From Acinetobacter sp. LoGeW2-3 (GTDB taxonomy: Bacteria > Pseudomonadota > Gammaproteobacteria > Pseudomonadales > Moraxellaceae), in the NCBI RefSeq assembly GCF_002688565.1, contig NZ_CP024011.1, forward strand, positions 1,054,001-1,118,000: 64,000 bases of DNA, read 5' to 3'. Positions 22,016-31,328 of this stretch are shown here, in pieces (the stretch's first letter is position 1; every line of letters starts with the position of its first letter). The translations under genes were made by a program, and so were the position numbers. A model generated the notes under the pieces. That model ran no database searches. It saw only the letters and a list, made by a program, of their open reading frames with translations, and was not told where the DNA came from.

Positions 22016-22558
22016 ATGGCGACTGAGCAAAACGATCAAGCTCAAGAACTTGAGCAAGAGCAAACGGAACAACAAACAGCTCAAGCTGAACCTGAACAAG
22101 CTGAAGTTACCGTTGAGTCTTTACAGGAACAAATCGCACAACTTGAAGGCGATTTAAAACTGGAAAAAGCGCGTACTGCAAATGCCGTATATGAAGCACA
22201 AAAAAGTGTAGAACGTATTCAGCGTGAATCAGAAAAGCATAAAGATACTGTTCTAGAAAAGTTCTCTAAAGAACTTTTAGATACTGTAGACAACCTGGAG
22301 CGTGCAATTGTTGCTGCGGGTGAAGAACAAAGCCCGTTACGTGAAGGTGTAGAACTCACCCTCAAAGGATTACTCACCACCTTAGAGAAATTTGGTGTGG
22401 TCGCAGTCGATACTGAAAATGGTTTTAATGCCGAGCTCCATCAGGCAGTGGGTATTGCACCAGATGCCAAAGCCAATGAAATCGGTACGGTCTTGCAAAA
22501 AGGCTATGCCCTGAACGGCCGTCTGTTACGTCCTGCAATGGTCATGGTTGGCGCTTAA
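22016..22558 (+). CDS. grpE: Nucleotide exchange factor GrpE
   Basis: 180 residues from the ATG at 22016, preceded by GGAG at the right distance. A frame from 21983 would add [11 protein letters not shown], which is not family-like. An acidic, glutamine-rich N-terminus leads to the long dimerisation helix and the C-terminal beta domain ([19 protein letters not shown]). It releases ADP from DnaK. dnaK follows after 154 bp with its own heat-shock-type promoter. Confidence 0.95.
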   Translation: MATEQNDQAQELEQEQTEQQTAQAEPEQAEVTVESLQEQIAQLEGDLKLEKARTANAVYEAQKSVERIQRESEKHKDTVLEKFSKELLDTVDNLERAIVAAGEEQSPLREGVELTLKGLLTTLEKFGVVAVDTENGFNAELHQAVGIAPDAKANEIGTVLQKGYALNGRLLRPAMVMVGA

Positions 22559-22602
22559 GCTAAATAAAATCGGGAGTTTGTGAAATTTTTTCTAAAAATT
22601 TA

Positions 22603-22629
22603 CTTGAAAAAATTGAACGGCTCTCATAT
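22603..22629 (+). promoter_or_regulatory. Sigma-32-like promoter of dnaK
   Basis: CTTGAAA (22603-22609), 13 bp and CTCATAT (22623-22629) form a close match to the heat-shock promoter consensus. It lies about 85 bp before the dnaK ATG. Confidence 0.6.
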
Positions 22630-22712
22630 CGGATAACAAGTAAATCCCTTTTAATTTCCCTTTGTTAAAGGGAACAATTTGGGAATAAAAGAATTTTTGA
22701 GGAAACATCCAA

Positions 22713-24653
22713 ATGGCTAAAATCATTGGTATTGACTTAGGTACTACAAACTCATGTGTTGCAGTACTTGAAGGCGACAAAGTTAAAGTTATCGAAAACG
22801 CTGAAGGCGCACGTACAACTCCATCTATTATTGCGTACAAAGATGGCGAGATCCTTGTTGGTCAATCAGCTAAACGCCAAGCGGTAACCAACCCTAAAAA
22901 CACATTATTCGCAATCAAGCGTCTGATTGGTCGTCGTTATGAAGACCAAGCAGTACAAAAAGATATCGGTCTTGTACCTTACAAAATCCTAAAAGCTGAC
23001 AATGGTGATGCTTGGGTTGAAGTAAACGACAAGAAACTTGCTCCACAACAGATCTCTGCAGAAGTTCTGAAAAAAATGAAGAAAACTGCAGAAGACTACC
23101 TGGGTGAAACAGTAACTGAAGCAGTTATTACAGTTCCTGCTTACTTCAACGATGCACAACGTCAAGCAACTAAAGATGCAGGTAAAATTGCAGGTTTAGA
23201 AGTTAAACGTATCATCAACGAACCAACTGCTGCGGCACTTGCGTTCGGTATGGACAAGAAAGAAGGCGACCGTAAAGTTGCGGTATACGACTTGGGTGGT
23301 GGTACTTTCGACGTTTCAATCATTGAAATTGCGGACCTTGATGGCGACCAGCAAATTGAAGTGTTATCTACCAACGGTGATACATTCCTGGGTGGTGAAG
23401 ACTTCGATAACGCTTTAATCGATTTCTTGGTTGAAGAGTTCAAGAAAGAACAAAATGTTAACTTGAAGAACGATCCACTTGCATTACAACGTCTGAAAGA
23501 AGCTGCTGAAAAAGCAAAAATCGAGCTTTCTTCTTCTAACGCAACTGAAATCAACCTTCCATACATCACTGCAGATGCGACTGGTCCTAAACACTTAGTG
23601 ATCAACGTGACTCGTGCAAAACTTGAAGGTCTGGTTGCTGATCTTGTAGCTCGTACGATTGAACCTTGCCGTATCGCGCTTAAAGATGCTGGTCTTTCGA
23701 CTTCTGACATCTCTGACGTGATCCTGGTAGGCGGTCAGTCTCGTATGCCAATGGTTCAACAGAAAGTTCAAGAATTCTTCGGTCGTGAGCCACGTAAAGA
23801 CGTGAACCCTGACGAAGCAGTAGCAATGGGTGCTGCGATTCAAGGTGCAGTATTGTCTGGTGACAAAACTGACGTACTTCTTCTTGACGTAACTCCGTTG
23901 ACACTTGGTATTGAAACCATGGGCGGCGTGTTGACTCCAATCATCGAGAAAAACACCACAATCCCTGCGAAAAAATCTCAAGTGTTCTCTACAGCTGCTG
24001 ACAACCAGCCTGCAGTAGACATTTCGGTTTACCAAGGTGAACGTAAAATGGCTCAACAAAACAAATTGTTGGGTAACTTCCAGTTAGGCGACATTCCACC
24101 TGCTCCACGTGGTGTGCCACAAATTGAAGTATCGTTCGACATCAACGCGGATGGTATCTTGAAAGTATCTGCGAAAGATAAGAGCACTGGTAAAGAGCAA
24201 TCTATCCAGATTAAAGCAAACTCAGGTTTGTCTGATGCTGAAATCGAAGCAATGATCAAAGATGCTGAAGCGAATGCTGAAGAAGACCGTAAGTTCGAAG
24301 AGCTTGCAAAAGCACGTAACGAAGCAGATGCGCTAGTTTCTTCTGCTCAAAAAGCTGTTAAAGATCTTGGTGAACAAGTGACTGCTGACGAAAAAACTGC
24401 AATCGAAACTGCGGTTTCTGAGTTAGAAGCATCAACTAAAGAAAATGATGTTGAAGCAATCAAAGCAAAAACTGAAGCATTGCAAAACATCATTATGCCG
24501 ATCACCCAACGTGCTTATGAAGCAGCTCAAGGCCAAGGCGGTGCGCAAGGTTTTGATCCAAACGCTTTCCAAGGCGGTGAAGGTCAACAACAAAAAGCGG
24601 ACGACGGCGTTGTAGATGCTGAGTTCACTGAAGTGAAAGATGACAAAAAATAA
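22713..24653 (+). CDS. dnaK: Chaperone DnaK (Hsp70)
   Basis: 646 residues. The ATPase domain carries [27 protein letters not shown] and the adenosine motif [11 protein letters not shown]. The linker [15 protein letters not shown], the substrate-binding domain and the helical lid follow, and the C-terminus is [10 protein letters not shown]. It folds and protects proteins with DnaJ and GrpE. dnaJ is not directly downstream; an OXA beta-lactamase gene is. Confidence 0.98.
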   Translation: MAKIIGIDLGTTNSCVAVLEGDKVKVIENAEGARTTPSIIAYKDGEILVGQSAKRQAVTNPKNTLFAIKRLIGRRYEDQAVQKDIGLVPYKILKADNGDAWVEVNDKKLAPQQISAEVLKKMKKTAEDYLGETVTEAVITVPAYFNDAQRQATKDAGKIAGLEVKRIINEPTAAALAFGMDKKEGDRKVAVYDLGGGTFDVSIIEIADLDGDQQIEVLSTNGDTFLGGEDFDNALIDFLVEEFKKEQNVNLKNDPLALQRLKEAAEKAKIELSSSNATEINLPYITADATGPKHLVINVTRAKLEGLVADLVARTIEPCRIALKDAGLSTSDISDVILVGGQSRMPMVQQKVQEFFGREPRKDVNPDEAVAMGAAIQGAVLSGDKTDVLLLDVTPLTLGIETMGGVLTPIIEKNTTIPAKKSQVFSTAADNQPAVDISVYQGERKMAQQNKLLGNFQLGDIPPAPRGVPQIEVSFDINADGILKVSAKDKSTGKEQSIQIKANSGLSDAEIEAMIKDAEANAEEDRKFEELAKARNEADALVSSAQKAVKDLGEQVTADEKTAIETAVSELEASTKENDVEAIKAKTEALQNIIMPITQRAYEAAQGQGGAQGFDPNAFQGGEGQQQKADDGVVDAEFTEVKDDKK

Positions 24654-24674
24654 TTTGTCAGCTTAAGCTTAAAA

Positions 24675-24702
24675 AAAACCGCGCGAAAGCGCGGTTTTTT
24701 TA
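24675..24702 (+). terminator. dnaK terminator
   Basis: AAAACCGCGC-GAAA-GCGCGGTTTTTTT: a 10-bp stem with a GAAA tetraloop and T-run, 22 bp after dnaK. Confidence 0.94.
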
Positions 24703-24799
24703 TGGGTTATAGATAATCAAAAAGAAAAATTACTAAAAATGAATAGCAGTTTAAGACCAGGCTGTTTAAGTTAAGCGGAACTCTAAATTCTCATATCTT

Positions 24800-25630
24800 A
24801 TGAAAACAATAATGCTTCTGGTGCTGTGCAGCAGCCTTATGCTGATGGCTTGTACCTCACCTACGACATCTTTATCTACACCATCACAGCATGTCCAGAC
24901 CCAACAGGCACAAGTAATCGCGGAATTATTTAATCAAGCTCAGACTCAAGGGGTTTTAGTCATTCAGCATGGCGCTAAGGTACAAAGCTATGGCAATGAC
25001 TTAAGCCGTGCAGATACCGAATATGTGCCCGCCTCCACTTTTAAAATGCTGAATGCCTTGATTGGATTACAACATCACAAAGCCAACATAGAGGAAGTGT
25101 TTAAATGGGATGGCAAGAAACGTAGCTTTCCGGCCTGGGAAAAGGACATGACCTTGGGCGAAGCTATGCAGGCCTCTGCTGTACCTGTCTATCAGGAGCT
25201 GGCACGCCGTATTGGTCTGGAGCTCATGCAACAGGAAGTGCGACGGATCAAATTTGGTAATCAAAAGATTGGGCAACAAGTCGATAACTTCTGGTTAGTG
25301 GGCCCCTTAAAAATCACTCCTAAACAGGAGGCCGATTTTGTCGCTCGCCTGGCTCAACAGCAATTGGCTTTTGATCCTCTGGTTCAGCAACAAGTGAAAC
25401 AGATGTTACTCTTGCAACAAAGACAGGGTTATCGTCTCTATGCCAAATCTGGCTGGGGAATGGATCTTGAACCACAAGTCGGCTGGTTGACAGGCTGGAT
25501 TGAAACTCCAGACGCTGAAATCGTGGCATTCTCACTGAATATGCAGATGTATAATTCGACGAATCCGGCAATTCGCCTAGAAATTTTACAACAGGCGCTG
25601 GCTGAATTAGGGCTTTATCCAAAAGCATAG
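24800..25630 (+). CDS. blaOXA: Class D (OXA-type) beta-lactamase, chromosomal
   Basis: 276 residues with a lipoprotein-like signal peptide (LMAC). Active-site motifs are STFK (S79-K82, nucleophile and carboxylatable Lys), SAV (126-128), FGN (152-154), Trp165 and KSG (216-218). It acylates and hydrolyses penicillins in the periplasm. The stretches [18 protein letters not shown] and [13 protein letters not shown] are shared with the Acinetobacter carbapenem-hydrolysing OXA groups, notably OXA-23-like and, as I recall, OXA-134-like. Carbapenemase activity is thus possible but not shown. It lies in core DNA between dnaK and a protease gene, with no insertion sequence nearby, so it looks intrinsic to the species. 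Confidence 0.93.
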   Translation: MKTIMLLVLCSSLMLMACTSPTTSLSTPSQHVQTQQAQVIAELFNQAQTQGVLVIQHGAKVQSYGNDLSRADTEYVPASTFKMLNALIGLQHHKANIEEVFKWDGKKRSFPAWEKDMTLGEAMQASAVPVYQELARRIGLELMQQEVRRIKFGNQKIGQQVDNFWLVGPLKITPKQEADFVARLAQQQLAFDPLVQQQVKQMLLLQQRQGYRLYAKSGWGMDLEPQVGWLTGWIETPDAEIVAFSLNMQMYNSTNPAIRLEILQQALAELGLYPKA

Positions 25631-25705
25631 GAATGAGACAGATAAAAATGGGAAAAGCCTTAAAAGTAAGCTATATTTTTTGAAAATAAATATTTAAACA
25701 AGAAT

Positions 25706-26620
25706 ATGCGTCTTCTTTATCTGCTCATGGCTATGGTATTACTGATTGCAGCTTTTCTGCATCTACAGACCCAGTCTCATCCGCAGCTAAAATTCAACTC
25801 GCTGTATGACCGTCTCAGCCACCCTTTTGATACGCGCTTACGCTTTAAGGTGGATCAGGTCGATCCAGGTTTTGGTCTAACCCGTGAAGAAGTGATTCAA
25901 CTGGCACAGGAAGCGGTTGAGATCTGGCACCATGGCACTGGCCGTAATGACCTGATGGTCTATGATGAAAATGCACAACTGAGTATCAAGCTGATTTATG
26001 ATCACCGTCAGCAGGAGTACGATGCTCTAAAGAAAACCACGCAGAAACTGCTTAGCGATGAAGCTCAATATCAACGTCAGGCAGAAAACCTGACCGCTTC
26101 CCGAGACAGTCTGGATCAGCAACAGCGTCAGTTGCTAGAGCAGCGCAATTTACTGCAAATCCAGTTCCAGCAACTTGTGCAACGGCGTAATCAGCCGGGA
26201 CTCTCAGCCTATCAACATGAGCAGCTGCAACAGGAATTTAACAAGCTGCAACTCAAGTCAGAACGTTTCCAGCGTGAAGCGGAATATCTGCAGCAACAGC
26301 AACTATCTTTCAATAGCCAAGTTTCTGCTTATCAAAGCAGTGTGCAATCTCACCAGAATAATATCACTCAGGCACAGCAACGCTTTCCACCACGTCAGTT
26401 CCATAAAGGGATTTTTAAAGGTGACGAAATTCATGTCTATCAGTTTGATGCCCAAGATGACCTGCGCCTGACTCTGGCACATGAACTGGGCCATGCCTTG
26501 GGATTATTGCATCATGGTGATCCTGAAGCACTGATGTATCCGGTACTGGGTGAGCAGAAACTGGAGAATTTTGAATTGCGTACGGCAGACAAGACTTTGC
26601 TGTATACGCGCAAATCTTAA
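25706..26620 (+). CDS. Matrixin-like zinc metalloprotease with coiled-coil insert
   Basis: 304 residues. An N-terminal signal anchor is followed by a fragment with LRFKVDQVDPGFGLT. Residues about 108-220 are a Gln/Glu-rich coiled coil, then HELGHALGLLHH (HExxHxxGxxH, metzincin zinc site). ALMYPVL follows as the Met-turn. It is probably tethered to the inner membrane, facing the periplasm. A coiled coil that splits the first strands from the zinc site is unusual for matrixins. The substrate is unknown. It starts 75 bp after the OXA gene and may be co-transcribed. Confidence 0.75.
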   Translation: MRLLYLLMAMVLLIAAFLHLQTQSHPQLKFNSLYDRLSHPFDTRLRFKVDQVDPGFGLTREEVIQLAQEAVEIWHHGTGRNDLMVYDENAQLSIKLIYDHRQQEYDALKKTTQKLLSDEAQYQRQAENLTASRDSLDQQQRQLLEQRNLLQIQFQQLVQRRNQPGLSAYQHEQLQQEFNKLQLKSERFQREAEYLQQQQLSFNSQVSAYQSSVQSHQNNITQAQQRFPPRQFHKGIFKGDEIHVYQFDAQDDLRLTLAHELGHALGLLHHGDPEALMYPVLGEQKLENFELRTADKTLLYTRKS

Positions 26621-26736
26621 GCAATTTAATTCCCTATTTATTTTACGTCTTTATTATCTGTTTGAACGTCCATATCCGGTAATTTCATGTTATTGTGAGG
26701 GGATATCATTCACCTAAGCCCTCTGTGGAGATCGGC

Positions 26737-27102
26737 ATGAGTTATTACCATATCCTGATTGAAGCCAATGATCATATCAGCACAATTGATGAAACTCGTG
26801 ATATCGAAATCTTTGATATTGTAGAACTTCAGCCTTATTTGCATTCTATCCTGCTGCCTTATTTTAATGAGCAGCTGATTGAACTTGAGGATGAAAATAT
26901 TGCCTTTAAGGACATTCTGCATTTACAAGTGAAGCAGACGCTATTGCCGATCAATGACCTGATTGAAGAAGAACAAAAGCTGTTACCGAGTGATACCGAT
27001 ATCACCATTACTGCGCATGAGATTTTTAATAATCGTGAGCTGAGTCAGGATGTGACGACTGTAATTTTTGATCTACTGGAAGCAGTAAAACTCGAAGCTT
27101 AA
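26737..27102 (+). CDS. Conserved hypothetical acidic protein
   Basis: 121 residues from the ATG at 26737, preceded by GGAG; the longer frame from 26695 lacks a ribosome site. It is acidic (many Glu, Asp, Ile, Leu), with no signal peptide, membrane segment or motif that I recognise. A strong terminator follows. The function is unknown. Confidence 0.6.
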   Translation: MSYYHILIEANDHISTIDETRDIEIFDIVELQPYLHSILLPYFNEQLIELEDENIAFKDILHLQVKQTLLPINDLIEEEQKLLPSDTDITITAHEIFNNRELSQDVTTVIFDLLEAVKLEA

Positions 27103-27120
27103 ATATAAAAAACGAAGCAC

Positions 27121-27150
27121 AAAAAAGTCCTCATTTGAGGACTTTTTTTT
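27121..27150. terminator. Bidirectional terminator
   Basis: AAAAAAGTCCTC-ATTT-GAGGACTTTTTTTT. The A and T runs allow use by the upstream gene and the convergent erpA. Confidence 0.9.
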
Positions 27151-27175
27151 CTATGGTCTAAATCTCAAATCATTG

Positions 27176-27511
27176 TTAGATCGAGAAGGATGAACCACAG
27201 CCACAAGTAGTTGTAGCATTTGGGTTTTGTACCACAAAGCGTGAACCTTCCAGACCTTCTACATAATCCACTACTGAACCGACTAGATATTGATAACTCA
27301 GTGAATCGACCAGCATTTTTACGTCGCCATTGATGAATTCTGCATCATCTTCATTTTGGCTTTCGGCAAAGTTAAAGCCATAAGAAAAACCTGAACAGCC
27401 GCCACCAGTCACATAGACACGCAGCATAAGATCTTGGTTACCTTCACTGTCACGCAATTGGCGTACTTTATTGGCAGCATTGTCAGTCAGCACAAGTGCT
27501 TGAGCATTCAT
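27176..27511 (-). CDS. erpA: Iron-sulfur cluster insertion protein ErpA
   Basis: 111 residues of the A-type carrier (HesB/IscA) family. The three conserved cysteines are visible: one in [13 protein letters not shown] and two in the C-terminal TTCGCGSSF. It delivers [2Fe-2S] or [4Fe-4S] clusters to apo-enzymes. Length and the [17 protein letters not shown] segment fit ErpA rather than IscA. Confidence 0.92.
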   Translation of the reverse strand: MNAQALVLTDNAANKVRQLRDSEGNQDLMLRVYVTGGGCSGFSYGFNFAESQNEDDAEFINGDVKMLVDSLSYQYLVGSVVDYVEGLEGSRFVVQNPNATTTCGCGSSFSI

Positions 27512-27627
27512 GATGGATTCCTCTGTTCGGTTCGGGCATCTTTAAAAAGAAAAGACCATATTTCAAGTATAGCATACTCAATATATGGTCAGTCTTTGTA
27601 AATTAAAGCTTAATCAGAGTAAATTTA

Positions 27628-28641
27628 TCAGGATTGTTTATAATTTTCATCCTGCAGTGCGCACTCAAAGTTTTTCGGGTCCTGCTTACAGCGGAACTGC
27701 CATAACAGCTTCATCATCCGCTTGTCATAAATGCCGCGCTTGGTCAGGTCGATCCGTGCTTCACGCATCATTTTTTGATAGCCTGGCTTGTCTACAGCTG
27801 GAATATCCATCCAGTATTTCTTTGGAATGTCAGCTTTCATTTTACCCAAGATTCCAAAAGCACGTGGTAATTCTCCTTTCACCCATTCACGTGATTTTTG
27901 TCCAAAACCAGCCGGGAACTTATCCGGACGAATAATAATATTACCCGTCACCTGTAAAATTGGATAATTCACAATCGCGCCTTTCGTGCCCAGACCTTTA
28001 TGTAGCTCTAGCGGTTTAAATACGGCTGCTGGTGCACCAATAATATCCACCTGACCATTGTTAAACTTAGCACCGAAGTTAGTGACATCGGCACTCACCG
28101 CCTGTGCGCCCACCTGCTGCACCATGATTTTTTGCGCTTCATCATAATCCAGTACGGCAATTTTTTTTCCTGCTGCCTTGGCCACGGTGTTAATACTACG
28201 GTCATTAACCAATAAGAAAGCGTCGCCAACAGGAATCACTCCGACGACCTCATATTTACCTTGCACCATATTTTTAGCAAATGTTGGACTGGCTAGACCC
28301 TGCATCACCTTAACTGCCAGATTCAGATCCGGAATCGCCCCAATGGCATCCAGTGAACCAGTGAAATTATTGAACTGGCGACCGCGCATCCCGGTGACGC
28401 TAATACCATCACATTTTCCGGCTTTAAAGTCTTCGGCAACCACAGCCTCATTGGTATTGACACGCAGCTCAATATCCGCGCCCCAGTTTTTTGCAGCCAG
28501 CTGATAATCTTTCATTACAGCGTAGACATCGCCGCTTTTACCGACCAGATCAAATACACAGACCACTTGCTTTGCCTGTGCTGCACCGGAAGCTGCGACC
28601 ATTCCTGTGCCGAGTGCGAGCGCCTTCAACCAAGTTTTCAT
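27628..28641 (-). CDS. AdeT-type putative solute-binding protein, paralogue 1
   Basis: 337 residues with a signal peptide (SGAAQA about residue 23). The mature start VVCVFDLVGKSGD and the blocks FKAGKCDG, DYDEAQKIMV, KFNNGQVDIIGAP and FPAGFGQKSREW are shared with the next two genes. From memory, these belong to the family of A. baumannii AdeT proteins, once called RND pump components but resembling periplasmic binding proteins. The ligand is unknown. This copy is the most divergent and keeps two Cys pairs. Confidence 0.72.
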   Translation of the reverse strand: MKTWLKALALGTGMVAASGAAQAKQVVCVFDLVGKSGDVYAVMKDYQLAAKNWGADIELRVNTNEAVVAEDFKAGKCDGISVTGMRGRQFNNFTGSLDAIGAIPDLNLAVKVMQGLASPTFAKNMVQGKYEVVGVIPVGDAFLLVNDRSINTVAKAAGKKIAVLDYDEAQKIMVQQVGAQAVSADVTNFGAKFNNGQVDIIGAPAAVFKPLELHKGLGTKGAIVNYPILQVTGNIIIRPDKFPAGFGQKSREWVKGELPRAFGILGKMKADIPKKYWMDIPAVDKPGYQKMMREARIDLTKRGIYDKRMMKLLWQFRCKQDPKNFECALQDENYKQS

Positions 28642-28786
28642 ATTTTATTCCTTAAAAAATTGTTTTTGTTTTCTCTGGGCTGCTGCATATCATTGTTTTT
28701 ATGAGAAAGATTACAGCATGACTGATATTCATTCTAATCATTTTTAAGTTGCAGGCAATGGCAAAGTTGCCTGCTACAACATAAAG

Positions 28787-28813
28787 AAAGCCCGGAATTT
28801 TCCAGGCTTTTTT
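28787..28813 (-). terminator. Terminator after paralogue 2
   Basis: On the minus strand AAAGCC.GGAA pairs with TTCC.GGCTTT, with one mismatch, followed by CTTTAT. It separates paralogue 2 from paralogue 1, which therefore has its own promoter. Confidence 0.65.
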
Positions 28814-28828
28814 TCGTTTAAAATCAGC

Positions 28829-29839
28829 TTATTCACCCGGTAGTGAGCATTCGAAGTTTGCCTTATCGACAGAACAGCGGGCACGTTTCAGTACACTCAT
28901 CATCGAAGCATCATAGATTCCCTGCTTGGTCATATCCATACGGCCATCGCGAAGCATTTTTTGATACTTGGTTTTATCTTCTGCACTTAGGTTCATTTTA
29001 TATTTGGCTGGAATGCCTGCTTCCAGACGGTTAATCATCGCAATACTCTTCGGCAAGTGTTTGATAAACCAGTCACGTGACTTCTGGCCGAAACCTGCCG
29101 GGAAGCTGTCAGGGCGGATTACGAAGTCTGAAGTGACATGCAGCACCGGGAAGTTGAACATCGCGCCACTATTGCCCAAACCTTTATAGATCTCTAACGG
29201 TTTATAGGCATAAGCTGGTGCACCCACCATATCCACCTGACCGTTATTAAACTTGGCCACAAAGTTGGATACATCAGATACCACTGCCTGTGCACCTACA
29301 CGCTGCACCATGATTTTTTGCGCATCGTCATAGCCCAGTACGGCAAACTTTTTACCAGCCGCTTTTTCAATCGAGTTGATGTTTTTGTCACGCACAAAGA
29401 TAAATGCAGAACCTAGTGGCGCGATACCAGCGATTTCATATTTTTTGCCGCCTAAATTACTGACCATCTTGGCAGCATTACGTTTATCCAAAGCAAAAGT
29501 AATCGCACGTTGTGCAATGGCATTACTTGGCGCGCCGCCCAGCGCATCAATAGATCCGGCAAATTTATTATATTGACGTGCACGCATCGCCGTCATAAAT
29601 ACGCCGTCACATTTACCTGCTTTAAAGTCATTGTCTGCAACTGCTTCATCCTGACGGGCAATCAGATTGATCTCTGCTCCCCAGGATTTTGCTGCCAGTG
29701 CCCATTCCTGAGCCATCTGGAAAGACTCACCCGATTTACCGAGTAAGTCGAACACACAAATATCGACTTTTTGTGCTTGTGCTGTACCAGCGAAACCAAA
29801 GGCAGAAAATGCGGCTAAGGTCAGAAGTGTTTTTTTCAT
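28829..29839 (-). CDS. AdeT-type putative solute-binding protein, paralogue 2
   Basis: 336 residues with signal peptide AGTAQA. Same family as its neighbours, with KVDICVFDLLGKSGES, FKAGKCDGVFMTAMRARQYN and GYDDAQKIMV. It is much closer to paralogue 3 than to paralogue 1. The paired cysteines near the N- and C-termini suggest disulphides in the periplasm. Preceded by a 254-bp promoter region. Confidence 0.72.
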   Translation of the reverse strand: MKKTLLTLAAFSAFGFAGTAQAQKVDICVFDLLGKSGESFQMAQEWALAAKSWGAEINLIARQDEAVADNDFKAGKCDGVFMTAMRARQYNKFAGSIDALGGAPSNAIAQRAITFALDKRNAAKMVSNLGGKKYEIAGIAPLGSAFIFVRDKNINSIEKAAGKKFAVLGYDDAQKIMVQRVGAQAVVSDVSNFVAKFNNGQVDMVGAPAYAYKPLEIYKGLGNSGAMFNFPVLHVTSDFVIRPDSFPAGFGQKSRDWFIKHLPKSIAMINRLEAGIPAKYKMNLSAEDKTKYQKMLRDGRMDMTKQGIYDASMMSVLKRARCSVDKANFECSLPGE

Positions 29840-30093
29840 TGTAATAATCCCTGCAAAATCTTGTTATTCGATGGGGTTTCCATACTTGTGACAAATATTA
29901 GCAAGTTTCTTTAAAAAGAATAGAGTATTTACTCCATTATTATCAGGCAGTTTGTCCCCTATTATCAAAATGTGTCCTCTATTCACATTCTTAGTTTAAG
30001 AAAATGTATAGATATCAATTTTTTAGCTATTTATCTGGAAGCTAAAAGATTTACATTTTTTTAATCCAATTTACAAACAAACACATAGGTGGA

Positions 30094-31098
30094 CTATTCT
30101 CCACCTAATGAGCATTCAAAGTTGGTTCGTTCTACGGTACAGCGTGCGCGTTTCAATACCCGCATCATATTCGGGTCATAAATTCCCTGGCTGGTTAGAT
30201 GGATGCGGCCATCTCGGAGAATTTTCTGGTAACTTGTATAATCTTCACGGCTTAAATTATGCATATATTTGCCAGGAATCTCCGCTTCCATACGTTTGAC
30301 CGTAGCAATAGTTTTGGGCAACTGTTTGATAAACCAGCTACGGGATTGTTCTGCAAATTTGTCCGAAAATTTATTAGGACGGATAATTAAATCTGCCGTG
30401 ACATTGACCACAGGAAACTTGATCATCGCGCCTTTGCTACCGAGGCCCTTATATATTTCCAGAGGTTTAAAGGCATAGGCGGGTGAAGCCACAATATCGA
30501 CTTCACCCTGATTAAAACGACGAATAAAATTAGAAATTTCCGACATCACAGGTACAGCTTCAATCCGGTCCACCATAATTTTTTGGGCATAGTCATAATG
30601 CAAGACGGCGAATTTCTTATCTTTGACATGTTCAATCTTGTTCACGCCACGATCGCGTACAAAAATATACGCCGTACCAATTTGCACGATACCAGCCACT
30701 TCAAACTTGTCTTTACCTATGGTGGACACTAAACGTTTAGCATTGCGTTGATCCAGCACATAGCTAATGGCTTTCATAGCAATATCATTGCTGGGAACAC
30801 CGCCAATCGCATCAATCGAACCAGCAAATTTATTATAGGCACGAGCACGCATAGAGGTCATAAACAAGCCATCACATTTGCCGGCTTTAAAGTCCTGATC
30901 AACCTTGGCTTCATCCTGATAAGCAATCAACTGGACATCAGTGCCCCACTGCTTGCTGGCCAACTGCCATTCTTCTAATAGCTTATAAGACTCTCCAGAC
31001 TTTCCCAACAAGTCAAAGACACAGATATCTACTTTGGCAAAACTCATATTTGAGGCAAGTGCAGTCAAGGCAGCTAAAATTAAAGATCCTTTTTTCAT
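30094..31098 (-). CDS. AdeT-type putative solute-binding protein, paralogue 3
   Basis: 334 residues with signal peptide (ASNMSFA). KVDICVFDLLGKSGES and FKAGKCDGLFMTSMRARAYN align with paralogue 2, and the C-terminus ends ECSLGGE versus ECSLPGE. Three copies in a row, each separated by 190-250 bp, indicate tandem duplication with independent expression. No permease or ATPase gene is adjacent. Confidence 0.72.
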   Translation of the reverse strand: MKKGSLILAALTALASNMSFAKVDICVFDLLGKSGESYKLLEEWQLASKQWGTDVQLIAYQDEAKVDQDFKAGKCDGLFMTSMRARAYNKFAGSIDAIGGVPSNDIAMKAISYVLDQRNAKRLVSTIGKDKFEVAGIVQIGTAYIFVRDRGVNKIEHVKDKKFAVLHYDYAQKIMVDRIEAVPVMSEISNFIRRFNQGEVDIVASPAYAFKPLEIYKGLGSKGAMIKFPVVNVTADLIIRPNKFSDKFAEQSRSWFIKQLPKTIATVKRMEAEIPGKYMHNLSREDYTSYQKILRDGRIHLTSQGIYDPNMMRVLKRARCTVERTNFECSLGGE

Positions 31099-31328
31099 TT
31101 TGCTTCACTCTTTTTATTCTTGGTCATTTTTTATCGATAGTTAGCTTTCAATATCATCTTGTTATTTCATTGAAAATACTTGTTCTATTTAAACATAGAT
31201 TTAAAAATATGAATCCATGTTACGGATGAATTGCAGGATCCTGTGAATTCTCCAGCAAGATTTTTTTATTTTGATGGGCTTTCCTTTAGAATAGCGCCAT
31301 TCTTCTTGTCGAATGTCAGTACAGCTCC

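Noticed and set aside
23162..24059. Long minus-strand frames antisense to dnaK
   Set aside because: Shadow frames caused by the strong codon bias of dnaK.
29080..29095. AGTCACGTGACT palindrome considered as parS
   Set aside because: It shares only the CACGTG centre; the flanking bases do not fit parS, and it lies in an AdeT-like gene.
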